Assembly: GCA_016702705.1 (NCBI GenBank)
Contig: JADJDM010000020.1
Span: 1 to 64,000 of the forward strand
Length of the DNA: 64,000 nucleotides
From: Bacteroidota bacterium
Lineage (GTDB): Bacteria; Bacteroidota; Bacteroidia; B-17B0; Aurantibacillaceae
Direction of reading: 5' to 3'
Under the pieces are notes generated by a model. That model did not search any database. It saw nothing but the letters and a program-made list of their open reading frames with translations, and was not told the origin of the DNA. The translations under genes and the position numbers were made by a program. Shown piece after piece: positions 9,993-17,974 of this stretch; position 1 is the first letter of the stretch, and each line of letters begins with the position of its first letter.

Positions 9993-11063
9993 TTAAAACA
10001 AACTCAACTGACTATCCCCTGCCCTATAATCAAATGCGTCACAATTAAAATTAAACTTTGGTAAATGCCCGATGTGCTTGCGTTTGGAGAGAATAAATAA
10101 TTGTTGAATGGATTGCGCAATTTTACCTTCACCATGCATACGTGTACCAAAGCGGCTATCTTTTACATCGCCGCCATGGCATTCGCATATTTGATTCCAA
10201 ATTTTATTTGCTCTATCGGGATAGGCCTTAAACAACCAATCATGAAAAATTTCGCCAATTGCTCCGTTCAATCTTACAATGGTATAGCCTGCATTACTTG
10301 CCCCGTTTAAAGCAGCTTGCTCTATTACATTCGGAATTTCATGATTGTTTAGCCCAGGAATAATGGGTGCTACCATTACACCAACTGGAATTCCTGCTTC
10401 GCTTATTTTTTTGATTGCAGCTAAACGACCTTTGTAAGTAGCAGTTCTAGGCTCTAGCAATAAACGCGTGTCTTCATCCAAACCTGTTATGGAAATCATT
10501 ACATGCACTAAATTTTGTTTAGCGAGTTCCTGCATAATATCTATATCACGAGTTACTAAAGTATTTTTAGTAATTACACCAACAGGGTGTTCATACTTTA
10601 AACAGGTTTCTAATATGCCCCGCGTTATTTTTAGTTTTCGTTCGATGGGTTGATAACAATCCGTATTACCCGAAAGCATAATGGGCATTGCTTTCCAATT
10701 TTTATTTGAGAATTGTTTTTCTAATGTTTCTTTTACATTTTGTTTAATAATTATTTTTTGCTCGAACTCCATACCTGCGCTGTAACCCCAGTATTCATGT
10801 GTATTACGCGCATAACAATAAATACAGCCATGCTCACAACCTTGATATGGATTGAGCGAATATGCCATGCCAACATCGGGGCTTTCAATTTTATTTATAA
10901 TTGTTTTGGGATGCGTGTAGATGAATTCAGTTTTTTGATTACTCATCAAGGCTTCATCCAAGCCTTCGATGTGTTCGGTAACCAATTTGAATTTATCAAA
11001 ACGATTATTCGTGTTTACTTGTGCACCTCTGCCTTTAAAATAATTGTTTTGATTTTCTTCCAC
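9993..11063 (-). CDS. PA0069-family radical SAM protein
   Basis: A protein of about 356 residues with the radical SAM cluster CEHGCIYC (Cys76, Cys80, Cys83), spaced CX3CX2C like spore photoproduct lyase relatives rather than the usual CX3CX2C followed by aromatic variants. The PA0069 family features YFKGRGAQ near the N-terminus, then NPYQGC and SGNTDCYQPIE, are all present. The reaction is unknown. GTG at 11063 is chosen as the start because a TAnnTTTG element occupies 11097-11104, which makes the longer TTG start at 11099 untranscribable. Without the GTG start, the first ATG would cut into the conserved domain. Confidence 0.88.
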   Translation of the reverse strand: MEENQNNYFKGRGAQVNTNNRFDKFKLVTEHIEGLDEALMSNQKTEFIYTHPKTIINKIESPDVGMAYSLNPYQGCEHGCIYCYARNTHEYWGYSAGMEFEQKIIIKQNVKETLEKQFSNKNWKAMPIMLSGNTDCYQPIERKLKITRGILETCLKYEHPVGVITKNTLVTRDIDIMQELAKQNLVHVMISITGLDEDTRLLLEPRTATYKGRLAAIKKISEAGIPVGVMVAPIIPGLNNHEIPNVIEQAALNGASNAGYTIVRLNGAIGEIFHDWLFKAYPDRANKIWNQICECHGGDVKDSRFGTRMHGEGKIAQSIQQLFILSKRKHIGHLPKFNFNCDAFDYRAGDSQLSLF

Positions 11064-11096
11064 ATGGTAAATGTACTTGCTGGAAGCCGCTATTTG

Positions 11097-11104
11097 CAAA
11101 TATA
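11097..11104 (-). promoter_or_regulatory. TAnnTTTG -7 element of the radical SAM gene
   Basis: TATATTTG on the minus strand, 33 bases before the GTG start at 11063. It overlaps the alternative TTG start at 11099. Confidence 0.6.
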
Positions 11105-11156
11105 ATGGAGGGTTTCTCTGCTCTATTTTTAATCAAAGAAATGAAGACTAAAATTT

Positions 11157-11180
11157 ACCACGGAGACACCGAGGACAGAC
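11157..11180. repeat. Possible copy of a dispersed CCACGGAGACAC-type repeat
   Basis: The stretch begins ACCACGGAGACACCGAGG. From memory it resembles the ACCACAGAGACACAGAG-like sequence scattered between genes in many unrelated bacterial genomes. It lies in the gap between the radical SAM and pseudouridine synthase genes. Only one copy is in this window, so repetition here is inference. Confidence 0.35.
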
Positions 11181-11244
11181 GGAAAGTCCACGTTTAACAA
11201 AATATGTCTTGGCTCTTGATTCTAAAAAGTCTTGATTCATAAAA

Positions 11245-11928
11245 CTACTTTACAACCAAAGCAGCGCAAGCTTTCCAAATAACTTCATCGGGCGGCGGGG
11301 CAATGATGCAAACGGGTTCATCTTTAACGGGATGGATGAATTCTATTTTGCGTGCGTGCAAATGTATGCTTGCATCTTTATTGGTTCTATCAAAACCATA
11401 TTTAACATCGCCTTTTATTGGGCAACCCATGTGCGATAACTGCACACGTATTTGATGATGGCGACCTGTAATTGGTAATACTTCCAACAAATAATAATTA
11501 TCGGTTTTAGCAATTACTTTGTACGAAAGTTCAGAACGTAACGCTCCTTTTCTTTCTTCGTTGTATGCTCTACTTTTATTTTTTTGTTCATCCTTAACTA
11601 GATAATTAACAAGCGTAGCTTCATCTAACTTTGGTTTGTTTTTTACAACTGCCCAATATGTTTTCTGAATGTCTTTTGTGCGAAACAATTCATTTAAACG
11701 TGTTAATGCTTTTGATGTTTTTGCAAATAACACAACGCCGCTCACTGGTCTATCAATACGATGCACAACACCTGTAAATACTTCGCCTGGTTTATTATAT
11801 TTTTCTTTGAGGTAACGTTTCACTGCATCACTCATTGGCTCATCACCAGTTTTATCACCCTGCACCAATTCGGAAGGTTTTTTGTTTACAGCAATGATAT
11901 GATTGTCTTCGAATAAAACGTCTAGCAT
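11245..11928 (-). CDS. RluA-family RNA pseudouridine synthase
   Basis: A 227-residue enzyme that isomerises uridine to pseudouridine in rRNA or tRNA. The catalytic aspartate is Asp59 in VVHRIDRPVSGVV, the RluA-family HRxDxxxSG motif. The second conserved block is TGRHHQIRVQLSHMGCPI. There is no N-terminal S4 domain, so this is a short RluA/RluC-like member whose target site cannot be named. The ATG at 11928 is only 4 bases from the -7 element, so the mRNA should be nearly leaderless. Confidence 0.92.
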   Translation of the reverse strand: MLDVLFEDNHIIAVNKKPSELVQGDKTGDEPMSDAVKRYLKEKYNKPGEVFTGVVHRIDRPVSGVVLFAKTSKALTRLNELFRTKDIQKTYWAVVKNKPKLDEATLVNYLVKDEQKNKSRAYNEERKGALRSELSYKVIAKTDNYYLLEVLPITGRHHQIRVQLSHMGCPIKGDVKYGFDRTNKDASIHLHARKIEFIHPVKDEPVCIIAPPPDEVIWKACAALVVK

Positions 11929-11932
11929 AATG

Positions 11933-11940
11933 CAAAGGTA
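11933..11940 (-). promoter_or_regulatory. TAnnTTTG -7 element of the RluA-family gene
   Basis: TACCTTTG ends 4 bases before the ATG at 11928. Transcription would begin at or inside the start codon region, implying a leaderless or near-leaderless message. Confidence 0.55.
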
Positions 11941-11954
11941 GGATTAATTTGAAT

Positions 11955-11970
11955 CCCGATAGCTATCGGG
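11955..11970. repeat. Perfect 16-bp palindrome CCCGATAGCTATCGGG
   Basis: Perfect inverted repeat between the pseudouridine synthase promoter and the 3' end of xerD. A related CCCGA..TCGGG palindrome is at 45886-45905. These look like members of a short intergenic palindrome family. Confidence 0.6.
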
Positions 11971-12003
11971 AGAGGTAATTTGGAAATTTGAAAATGCTAG
12001 TGC

Positions 12004-12906
12004 TTATTTATTCCTCGGATGATAGGAGATTATATTCTCTCGCAAGTAATAATTATCAACATGCGTATAAATTTCTGTTGTTGTGATGGATTGGTGACCA
12101 AGCATTTCTTGTATAGCTCTTAAATCTGCCCCGCCTTCTAAGAGGTGAGTTGCAAAGGAGTGGCGAAATGTGTGAGGAGAAATTGTTTTTTTTATTCCTG
12201 CTTTCTCAACTAAATCTTTAATGATTAAAAACACCATCACTCGAGATATCTTCCCTCCTCTTCTATTCAAAAACAAGGTATCGGTGTTTGCTTTTGTAAC
12301 AGGCAGTAGTGGGCGAATTTCTTTTAAATAAATGGTAATGAATTTTTTTGCGAAATCGCCAATTGGAACCATGCGCTGTTTATCGCCTTTACCAATTACC
12401 ATGATGTAATCTTCTTTAAAATGCAAATCGGAAATCTTCAAATCAACCAACTCACTCACTCGTAAGCCGCAACCATAAAGTGTTTCAAGCATAGCTCGGT
12501 TTCTTTGACCTTCTTTTTGGGAATAGTCAATTTGTTTCATGATCAAATCAATTTCAGGAACGCCCAACGTTTCAGGAAGCTTACGCATTGTTTTAGGAAA
12601 ATCGAGTAATAAAGAAGGGTCGAAATTTATTTCATTTTCCAAACTCAAATACTTATAAAAACTACGAATACCAGAAATTATACGAGCTTGGGAAGTTGCG
12701 CCCAAACCAATTTCATTCAAATTTTTTATAAAAGCTTTTAAATGGGTAAGGTTTACTTGCTTAGGCGAAAGATTATATGTGAACGTAATAAATTGTTCTA
12801 GCTTATTAATATCATCCAAATAGGCCTCTACCGAGTTATCCGACATAGAGCGCTCGATTTGCAAATAATATTTATAACCTTTTTTATAGGACAACCAATT
12901 GCTCAT
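12004..12906 (-). CDS. xerD: Site-specific tyrosine recombinase XerD
   Basis: A 300-residue tyrosine recombinase that, with its XerC-like partner, resolves chromosome dimers at dif. The N-terminal SAM-like core-binding domain spans residues 1-90. Catalytic residues are visible: Arg in GCGLRVSEL, the lysine region VIGKGDKQR, HTFRHSFATHLL (His and Arg), LGHQSI (His) and the nucleophile in IYTHVD. Length and the divergent pairing with aroQ (40 bp between starts) are the usual Bacteroidota housekeeping context, so this is not an integrase of a mobile element. Confidence 0.93.
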   Translation of the reverse strand: MSNWLSYKKGYKYYLQIERSMSDNSVEAYLDDINKLEQFITFTYNLSPKQVNLTHLKAFIKNLNEIGLGATSQARIISGIRSFYKYLSLENEINFDPSLLLDFPKTMRKLPETLGVPEIDLIMKQIDYSQKEGQRNRAMLETLYGCGLRVSELVDLKISDLHFKEDYIMVIGKGDKQRMVPIGDFAKKFITIYLKEIRPLLPVTKANTDTLFLNRRGGKISRVMVFLIIKDLVEKAGIKKTISPHTFRHSFATHLLEGGADLRAIQEMLGHQSITTTEIYTHVDNYYLRENIISYHPRNK

Positions 12907-12946
12907 GACTTAACAAAGTTGTGAAAATTCTTCGTAGTTTTATGCT

Positions 12947-13363
12947 ATGCAAATTTTAATTATCAACGGCCCCAATTTAAATTTATTGGGTAAGCGCGAA
13001 ACTAACATTTACGGCAATCAGCCTTTTGAAGAATATTTAACTGAACTAAAGGGAAAATATAAAAACTTTGATATTCATTATTTCCAAAGTAATGTGGAAG
13101 GGGAAATAATTAATAAACTACAGGAAGTTGGTTTTAGCTATACAGGAATTGTTTTAAATGCTGGTGGCTACACGCACACATCAATTGCTATTGCAGATGC
13201 TGTGGCTGCTATAAAAACACCGGTGGTTGAAGTTCACATCAGTAATATTTTTGCAAGAGAAGATTTTCGACACGTTTCTTTATTAGGGAAAAATTGTATT
13301 GGAAGTATTTCTGGATTTGGAATGAAGAGTTACGACTTGGCTTTGGATTATTTTTCAAAATAA
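12947..13363 (+). CDS. aroQ: Type II 3-dehydroquinate dehydratase
   Basis: A 138-residue enzyme of the shikimate pathway that dehydrates 3-dehydroquinate to 3-dehydroshikimate. The signature IINGPNLNLLGKRE is followed by the catalytic Tyr22 in NIYGNQ. NAGGYTHTSIAI and VEVHISNIFARE supply the substrate-binding asparagine and catalytic histidine regions. The length is typical for the dodecameric type II enzyme. It is divergent from xerD. Confidence 0.95.
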   Translation: MQILIINGPNLNLLGKRETNIYGNQPFEEYLTELKGKYKNFDIHYFQSNVEGEIINKLQEVGFSYTGIVLNAGGYTHTSIAIADAVAAIKTPVVEVHISNIFAREDFRHVSLLGKNCIGSISGFGMKSYDLALDYFSK

Positions 13364-13366
13364 AAA

Positions 13367-13392
13367 CCCCTACTTACTTTCGCAAATAGGGG
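13367..13392. terminator. Shared terminator between aroQ and the Spy-like gene
   Basis: Stem CCCCTA / TAGGGG with a 14-base loop lies between convergent genes. On the minus strand it is followed by TTTTTATTTT, so it best serves the gene ending at 13414; on the plus strand the T run is weak. Confidence 0.65.
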
Positions 13393-13413
13393 GCTTGATT
13401 TCAGATATTAAAT

Positions 13414-13896
13414 TTAATCTTCTACAGAAATAACTTCATCTAATTCTTCTTCAGAAACATCATTTTTTGTTTCTTCAGCTTTCTTGGTCATTTTATTAGG
13501 CTTTTTATTACCTTTTGCAGCTTTCTTAGCTTTTGCCTGAGCTTTTAATTTATCCTTTTGCTCTTGAGTAAGAATTGGTTTAACGCCATCACGGTATTCT
13601 TTGTGAGCAGCTTTTATTTCTTTTTTCATCGCTTCTTTTTCCTCAGGAGTTTTTTTGCCTTTGTTAGCTTCTCTGATTGCATCTACTTTTTTAGCTCTAG
13701 TTAAGGCCAAATCATAAATTTTTGGTTTTTGATCTTCAGTTAAAGTAACTGTTTTATCCAAATTATCTACTGATTTTTGAGCTCTTTGCTCAGCAGTAGC
13801 CTTCATTTTAACTGGTTTTTTAGCCGCCACAGGCTCTTGTGCATTTATTGTGCTTCCCGCAAATACTAATGCAAACACTACTAGTAACTTTTTCAT
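13414..13896 (-). CDS. Secreted lysine-rich protein with LTxxQ motifs (Spy/CpxP-like)
   Basis: A 160-residue protein with a clean signal peptide (MKKLLVVFALVFAGSTINAQ). The mature part is highly charged, mostly helical, and has two LTxxQ motifs (LTEDQKPKI and LTQEQKDKL), the hallmark of the Spy/CpxP periplasmic chaperone and sensor fold. A lysine/alanine-rich segment and an acidic tail (SEEELDEVISVED) follow. It is probably a periplasmic helical protein; a chaperone-like or envelope-stress role is inferred only from the motifs. Confidence 0.7.
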   Translation of the reverse strand: MKKLLVVFALVFAGSTINAQEPVAAKKPVKMKATAEQRAQKSVDNLDKTVTLTEDQKPKIYDLALTRAKKVDAIREANKGKKTPEEKEAMKKEIKAAHKEYRDGVKPILTQEQKDKLKAQAKAKKAAKGNKKPNKMTKKAEETKNDVSEEELDEVISVED

Positions 13897-13933
13897 AATT
13901 GTACGTTATTTAATTGATTTGTTTATTTGACTC

Positions 13934-13941
13934 CAAAAGTA
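13934..13941 (-). promoter_or_regulatory. TAnnTTTG -7 element of the Spy-like gene
   Basis: TACTTTTG on the minus strand, 37 bases before the ATG at 13896. Confidence 0.55.
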
Positions 13942-14000
13942 TACCAAAGTTTAATTAATAAAAAAAAATATCGATATTTACCCACAATTAAAATCTAGCC

Positions 14001-14521
14001 ATGGAAAGTGTATTTGAAATTTTAAAGATTATTATTCCTGCAGGAGCAGTATTTGCTACCGCTTATTTTTTAATTCGTACTTTTTTAAACAACGAAAATA
14101 AGCGTAGAGAATTAGAAATACGTAAAAGTTCCTTAACTATTGTTGCGCCAATAAGATTACAAGCTTACGAGCGTATAGTTATTTTCTTAGAACGTTTACA
14201 TCCAAACAATTTAGTTTTGCGTGTAAACAAGGTAGGAATGACCTCCCATCAATTACACGCTGAGTTAATTAAAGCTGTTAAATCAGAATATGAGCACAAC
14301 ATTTCTCAACAAATTTACATTACGCATGGTGCGTGGGAATTGGTAAAAACAGCTAAAGAAGAGACGCTAAAGCTAATTAATATCTCTACTTCAAAAGTTC
14401 CTGAGAATGCAAGAGTCAAGATTTAGCAGGTGTTATTTTGCAAATTGCTGCTAGCGTAGATAAAATGCCAAGTCAAGTTGCACTTGAATACTTGAAGAAG
14501 GAAATTGCTCAGTATTATTAA
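14001..14521 (+). CDS. Bacteroidota membrane-anchored protein of unknown function, one frameshift
   Basis: One N-terminal membrane helix (IIIPAGAVFATAYFLIRTFL) is followed by a soluble domain containing RLQAYERIVIFLERL and ITHGAWELVKTAKEE. As sequenced the frame stops at 14426. Adding one base near 14416 restores a natural end: VQDLAGVILQIAASV then a C-terminus ending KKEIAQYY at 14521, about 173 residues. The restored tail keeps the same helical, charged composition. I do not recognise a named family. It is a single gene, convergent with the small membrane gene at 14533. Confidence 0.75.
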
Positions 14522-14532
14522 TGTTATATAGC

Positions 14533-14709
14533 TTATAATTTATTCTTCCTTTTTTCATTCATTACTAAAAGCACTATTCCTACTAGTGATAATGCTAAGC
14601 CTATAAATAATACAAATAGTGAGCCTGGCCAATGCATTATTTTAAATACTGAACCAAGTAAGAAAAACAAAGTGCCAATTATTAAAGCAATTATAGCTAT
14701 TGTCTTCAT
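14533..14709 (-). CDS. 58-residue membrane protein with a GldL-like KIMHWPG motif
   Basis: This very short gene runs from ATG at 14709 to TAA at 14533. It encodes two hydrophobic helices (residues 3-22 and 30-50) separated by VFKIMHWPGS, and ends with a basic tail, NEKRKNKL. The KIMHWPG segment and the two-helix layout match the N-terminal membrane part of GldL, the T9SS motor protein. The large cytoplasmic part of GldL is missing. It starts 1 base after the stop codon of the gene at 14711-15499, so the two are almost certainly co-transcribed. Function unknown; an interaction with the motor is speculation. Confidence 0.75.
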   Translation of the reverse strand: MKTIAIIALIIGTLFFLLGSVFKIMHWPGSLFVLFIGLALSLVGIVLLVMNEKRKNKL

Positions 14710-14710
14710 T

Positions 14711-15499
14711 CTAATTCACCAATAAACTTTTTTCCATTCGCATAGCAATTTCTTCTGCTATTTTAGAAAAGTAAGAAGAAGCAATTTTATCAGGGTGATT
14801 TACTGTAGAAGGAAAATTAACCGAACTTATTCCTGAATTTATTTCCTTGCCTGCAACTGTAAATATTGTGTAGTGAACAGTTATAGTGCGTTGTGCTGCA
14901 TTTGTTAAAGCTCCTGGGATTTCAGAGGTTGTTATGTCAACCTGATTGATAAATAAAAAAACATCGGTTTTATACTTTGCATTAAAGCCACTCAATAAAG
15001 AATTATCGTTTACTTTAACATTCATAAACTTTCCTTCATTATCAGTGTCAGCCATCAACTGTCCCTTTTGAACAAATGTTTTTTCCTTCTCCGCTTTTGG
15101 TGCTGTGTACTTTTTTTGATCCGGAATTTTGTCGAATTTAAATTGTACTGCCCCGTATGTTTTAAATAAATCCTTTTTATATTTTACTGTATCATCTAAA
15201 AAAGAAATAACTTCCTGTTTCTTTTTTATACACTTATATAATTCCTCATCCAAACCAAAACGAACGGCTTGCTTTATTTTTTTTTGATCCCACTTCGTTT
15301 CTGCATTTATTTTATGGTCGATTTGACTCATATACATGCGCGGCTCAAAAGGAACAATTAAAACTTTGTGTTTAGTTCCTTTTTTGGCAGGTTCGTTACT
15401 TAAATTTGGTTTAGACCCATTACTAATAGTGGTTTGTGCAAATGCTGGCGACAACATTAAACCAAAACCAATAATTAATATAGATTTAAGTCTTCCCAT
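14711..15499 (-). CDS. Secreted protein of unknown function
   Basis: A 262-residue protein with a signal peptide (residues 1-21, ending PAFAQ). The mature part begins with a Lys-rich linker, then VLIVPFEPRMYMSQID, a segment I associate with an uncharacterised protein conserved in Bacteroidota. A later half contains DVFLFINQVDI and TVHYTIFTVAGKE, which suggests a beta-rich domain. It overlaps the last base of rseP (15499) and is followed after 1 base by the GldL-like mini-gene. The three form a likely operon, which suggests an envelope role. No enzyme motif is visible. Confidence 0.75.
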   Translation of the reverse strand: MGRLKSILIIGFGLMLSPAFAQTTISNGSKPNLSNEPAKKGTKHKVLIVPFEPRMYMSQIDHKINAETKWDQKKIKQAVRFGLDEELYKCIKKKQEVISFLDDTVKYKKDLFKTYGAVQFKFDKIPDQKKYTAPKAEKEKTFVQKGQLMADTDNEGKFMNVKVNDNSLLSGFNAKYKTDVFLFINQVDITTSEIPGALTNAAQRTITVHYTIFTVAGKEINSGISSVNFPSTVNHPDKIASSYFSKIAEEIAMRMEKSLLVN

Positions 15500-16855
15500 T
15501 ATTTAGTAAAGAGTTTCACAATATCGTTTCCGTTTGCGTACAACATCAATAGCAATAAAAATGCCATACCTACATACTGCGCATACGTAAGGAATTTAAC
15601 ACTAGGTGCACGGCGCGTAATCATTTCCCAAAGGGTAAATAAAACATGTCCGCCATCCAATGCTGGAATAGGCAATAAATTCATGAAAGCCAACACATTG
15701 AGATAAATGCAGTCATTATTCCAAAAACCTTGCAAATCCATTCGTTTTGAAAAATTTTACCAATTGAAATAAATCCACCCATGTGTTTGTATGCGCCAGT
15801 GCTGGGCGTAAAGCATTAGTTTAAATTGTTCAACATAAAATTTAAGTGTATTCCATGTTTTTTTAACGCCCGCAGGGAACGATTCAAAGAAACCATAAGA
15901 AGTATGTTCTAAACGCATTACTTTCAAACTATCTAATTCCTTAAATGTGTTTACTAATTCAACTTCCAAATTACCTTCTGGAGATATTTTATTTCTCAGG
16001 CACACTTCAGTCCCGCCTCTTATAACATTTAGCTTAATTCTTTGTTTTTAATTTTTGAGATTTGATAAAATTTTATTTGATATTGAAATAGGCATTGATA
16101 AACTTTATACTGCTACCACTTTGTCAATTTGCTTTACAACCAGCTTTTACATTTTTAAAGATGTATCAGGAACTGCACCAATAACAAAAGGCATTCGAAC
16201 TGGCAATAAACCTGCGCGTTCCTTTTTGCAACCTTATCAATTAAATCTACCGGTAATTTAATGGTTTGATTTCTACCTTCTCTTTCAACTAACAACAGTT
16301 TAGCGCAGAAAAGCTTCGCCATTAAATTATCGTAATAAACAATCGACCGCCATTAACCGAAATAATCTTATCTCCTGTTTTAAATCCTAAATTTTGTGCT
16401 AATGAATCTGCTTGGATTCCGCTTTTTAATTCGCTCATTGGCAATTTATCTTCACCCCAAGCAAATAATACCATTGCATAAATAAAGAAAGCAAGTAAAA
16501 TATTTACTATAATACCACCTAACATTATAATTAAACGTTGCCAAGCTGGTTTAGATCTAAACTCCCATGGTTCTGCGGGCTTTTTCATTGCTTCAGTATC
16601 CAAACTTTCATCAATCATTCCTGATATTTGAACATATCCTCCTAATGGAAACCAACCTAATCCGTATTCGGTATCACCAATTTTTTTCTTGAATAACGCA
16701 AAATTAAGCACTCCTGGTAATGGAAAAAGAAAATCAAAGAAAAGATAGAATTTCTCTACTCTAGTTTTAAAAATTCGTGCTGCAATAAAATGCCCTCCTT
16801 CGTGAAAAGCAATTAAAATAGAAAGACTTAATATTAGTTGTACCGCTTGTATCAA
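15499..16855 (-). CDS. rseP: RIP-type site-2 metalloprotease RseP, heavily frameshifted
   Basis: This is an intramembrane zinc protease that cleaves membrane-bound regulators such as anti-sigma factors. The intact N-terminus has the zinc motif HEGGH (residues 19-23) and FPLGGYVQISGMIDES. The C-terminal piece has NLLPIPALDGGH, whose aspartate is the third zinc ligand. Between them, frames change near 16324, 16224, about 16030-16140, about 15990, 15800 and 15750. All pieces (PDZ start FKTGDKIISVNGG, then MPFVIGAVPDT, NVIRGGTEV, FESFPAGVKKTW) are in the correct order, and the total of about 451 residues is normal. Six or more small indels in one gene is worse than elsewhere in the window. It is probably a local consensus problem, because the protein sequence is otherwise fully conserved; a genuine pseudogene is less likely. 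Confidence 0.8.
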
Positions 16856-16874
16856 AACATAAAAATTTAGTTTA

Positions 16875-16882
16875 CAAAGATA
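16875..16882 (-). promoter_or_regulatory. TAnnTTTG -7 element of rseP
   Basis: TATCTTTG on the minus strand, 19 bases before the rseP ATG at 16855. Confidence 0.6.
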
Positions 16883-16993
16883 ACAAGGTTTTGCAGCTTT
16901 TTATCCTTCGGACAAGTGTTTATTCGTTATTGATTGTTAAGTACTTATGTGTCAAAATTATCTATATAACTTTCAATTTTCCAAATTGTTTGG

Positions 16994-17001
16994 TATATTT
17001 G
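16994..17001 (+). promoter_or_regulatory. TAnnTTTG -7 element of the lipoprotein gene at 17019
   Basis: TATATTTG followed by C, 17 bases before ATG 17019. It excludes the longer in-frame start at 16947, which lies upstream of the promoter. Confidence 0.65.
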
Positions 17002-17018
17002 CACAAACCGAAGAATTT

Positions 17019-17864
17019 ATGAAGAGATTTTTTGCAGTATTGGGCTTATTGGTTCCTTTTGTTTTTGTTTCATGTTCAGGAAATCCTGATGGCGACGAAA
17101 TACTAGATAGTGATACTACTACCTTGGCAATTGACCCTAAAATAAAGGCAAACGCTCAAAACATTTTCAATTCGGTGCCTGAACCTGCAAAAATAAACGA
17201 AATGATTTCGGATGCTGGTTTAGAGTATGATGCTTCTCTACTTAATAACCCTGATAAATACAGTTCATACAGTACCGATGATTACAAAGCATTGAATTTA
17301 GGAGTTTACGGTACTGATTTAAGTTTTACAAGTTCATTTGAACAAACGCAGGAAAGTTTACTTTACCTTAAATGTGTTAATCTATTATGTAAAAGCTTAG
17401 GCATTAGTGGTGTTTTTGACGAAAGAACTTCAGAACGTATTGATGCAAATAAAGATAATCGTGACTCACTTTTGGATATCATTTCTAAATCATTTACCCA
17501 AGCAGATAAATTTTTAAGAGAAAACCAACGTGGGCATTCTTCTGCACTTTTAGTTGCAGGTGGTTGGATTGAGGCAACTTATTTATCTACAAAATGTGGA
17601 ATTACAGGTAAAAGTCGCAAAATTACAGAAGAAATTATCAAGCAAAAAGCTTCTTTAAAAGAACTTATTGCCTTAATGGAAGGTTATCCTGCTGGAGCTG
17701 AAACACTTTATGTGTTAGATGAATTAAGAACATTGCAAACTCCAATGGAAGAACTAAGCGTTAAATATAGCTCTTTAGATAAAAAAGCTGAATTTGACCC
17801 TACTATTCTTTCCGCTGTTGACGAAAAAATCAGCGCAATTAGAAAGAAAATTACCCAAAATTAA
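17019..17864 (+). CDS. Outer-membrane or periplasmic lipoprotein of unknown function
   Basis: A 281-residue protein. Its signal peptide ends in the lipobox VFVSC, so Cys20 should carry the lipid, and an acidic linker (NPDGDEILDSD) follows. The mature domain is almost entirely helical and contains DAGLEYDASLLNNP, YGTDLSF and KSLGISGVFDERT, with no recognisable catalytic motif. The start at 17019 is chosen because it gives a proper lipoprotein signal and sits just after a -7 element. It is an isolated gene between divergent rseP and citrate synthase. Confidence 0.75.
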   Translation: MKRFFAVLGLLVPFVFVSCSGNPDGDEILDSDTTTLAIDPKIKANAQNIFNSVPEPAKINEMISDAGLEYDASLLNNPDKYSSYSTDDYKALNLGVYGTDLSFTSSFEQTQESLLYLKCVNLLCKSLGISGVFDERTSERIDANKDNRDSLLDIISKSFTQADKFLRENQRGHSSALLVAGGWIEATYLSTKCGITGKSRKITEEIIKQKASLKELIALMEGYPAGAETLYVLDELRTLQTPMEELSVKYSSLDKKAEFDPTILSAVDEKISAIRKKITQN

Positions 17865-17974
17865 TTCCTTATTAATTTACCTTTAATTTTCCTAAAAATT
17901 ATTGGGAATTATTTGTTTATTGCCCATTAAACACTAATTTTAACACGTTATAAACGCAATTACACAATAGATAT

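Noticed and set aside
12004..12906. Tyrosine recombinase as a mobile-element integrase
   Set aside because: It is a standard 300-residue XerD next to aroQ, with no attachment-site repeats, cargo genes or tRNA beside it.
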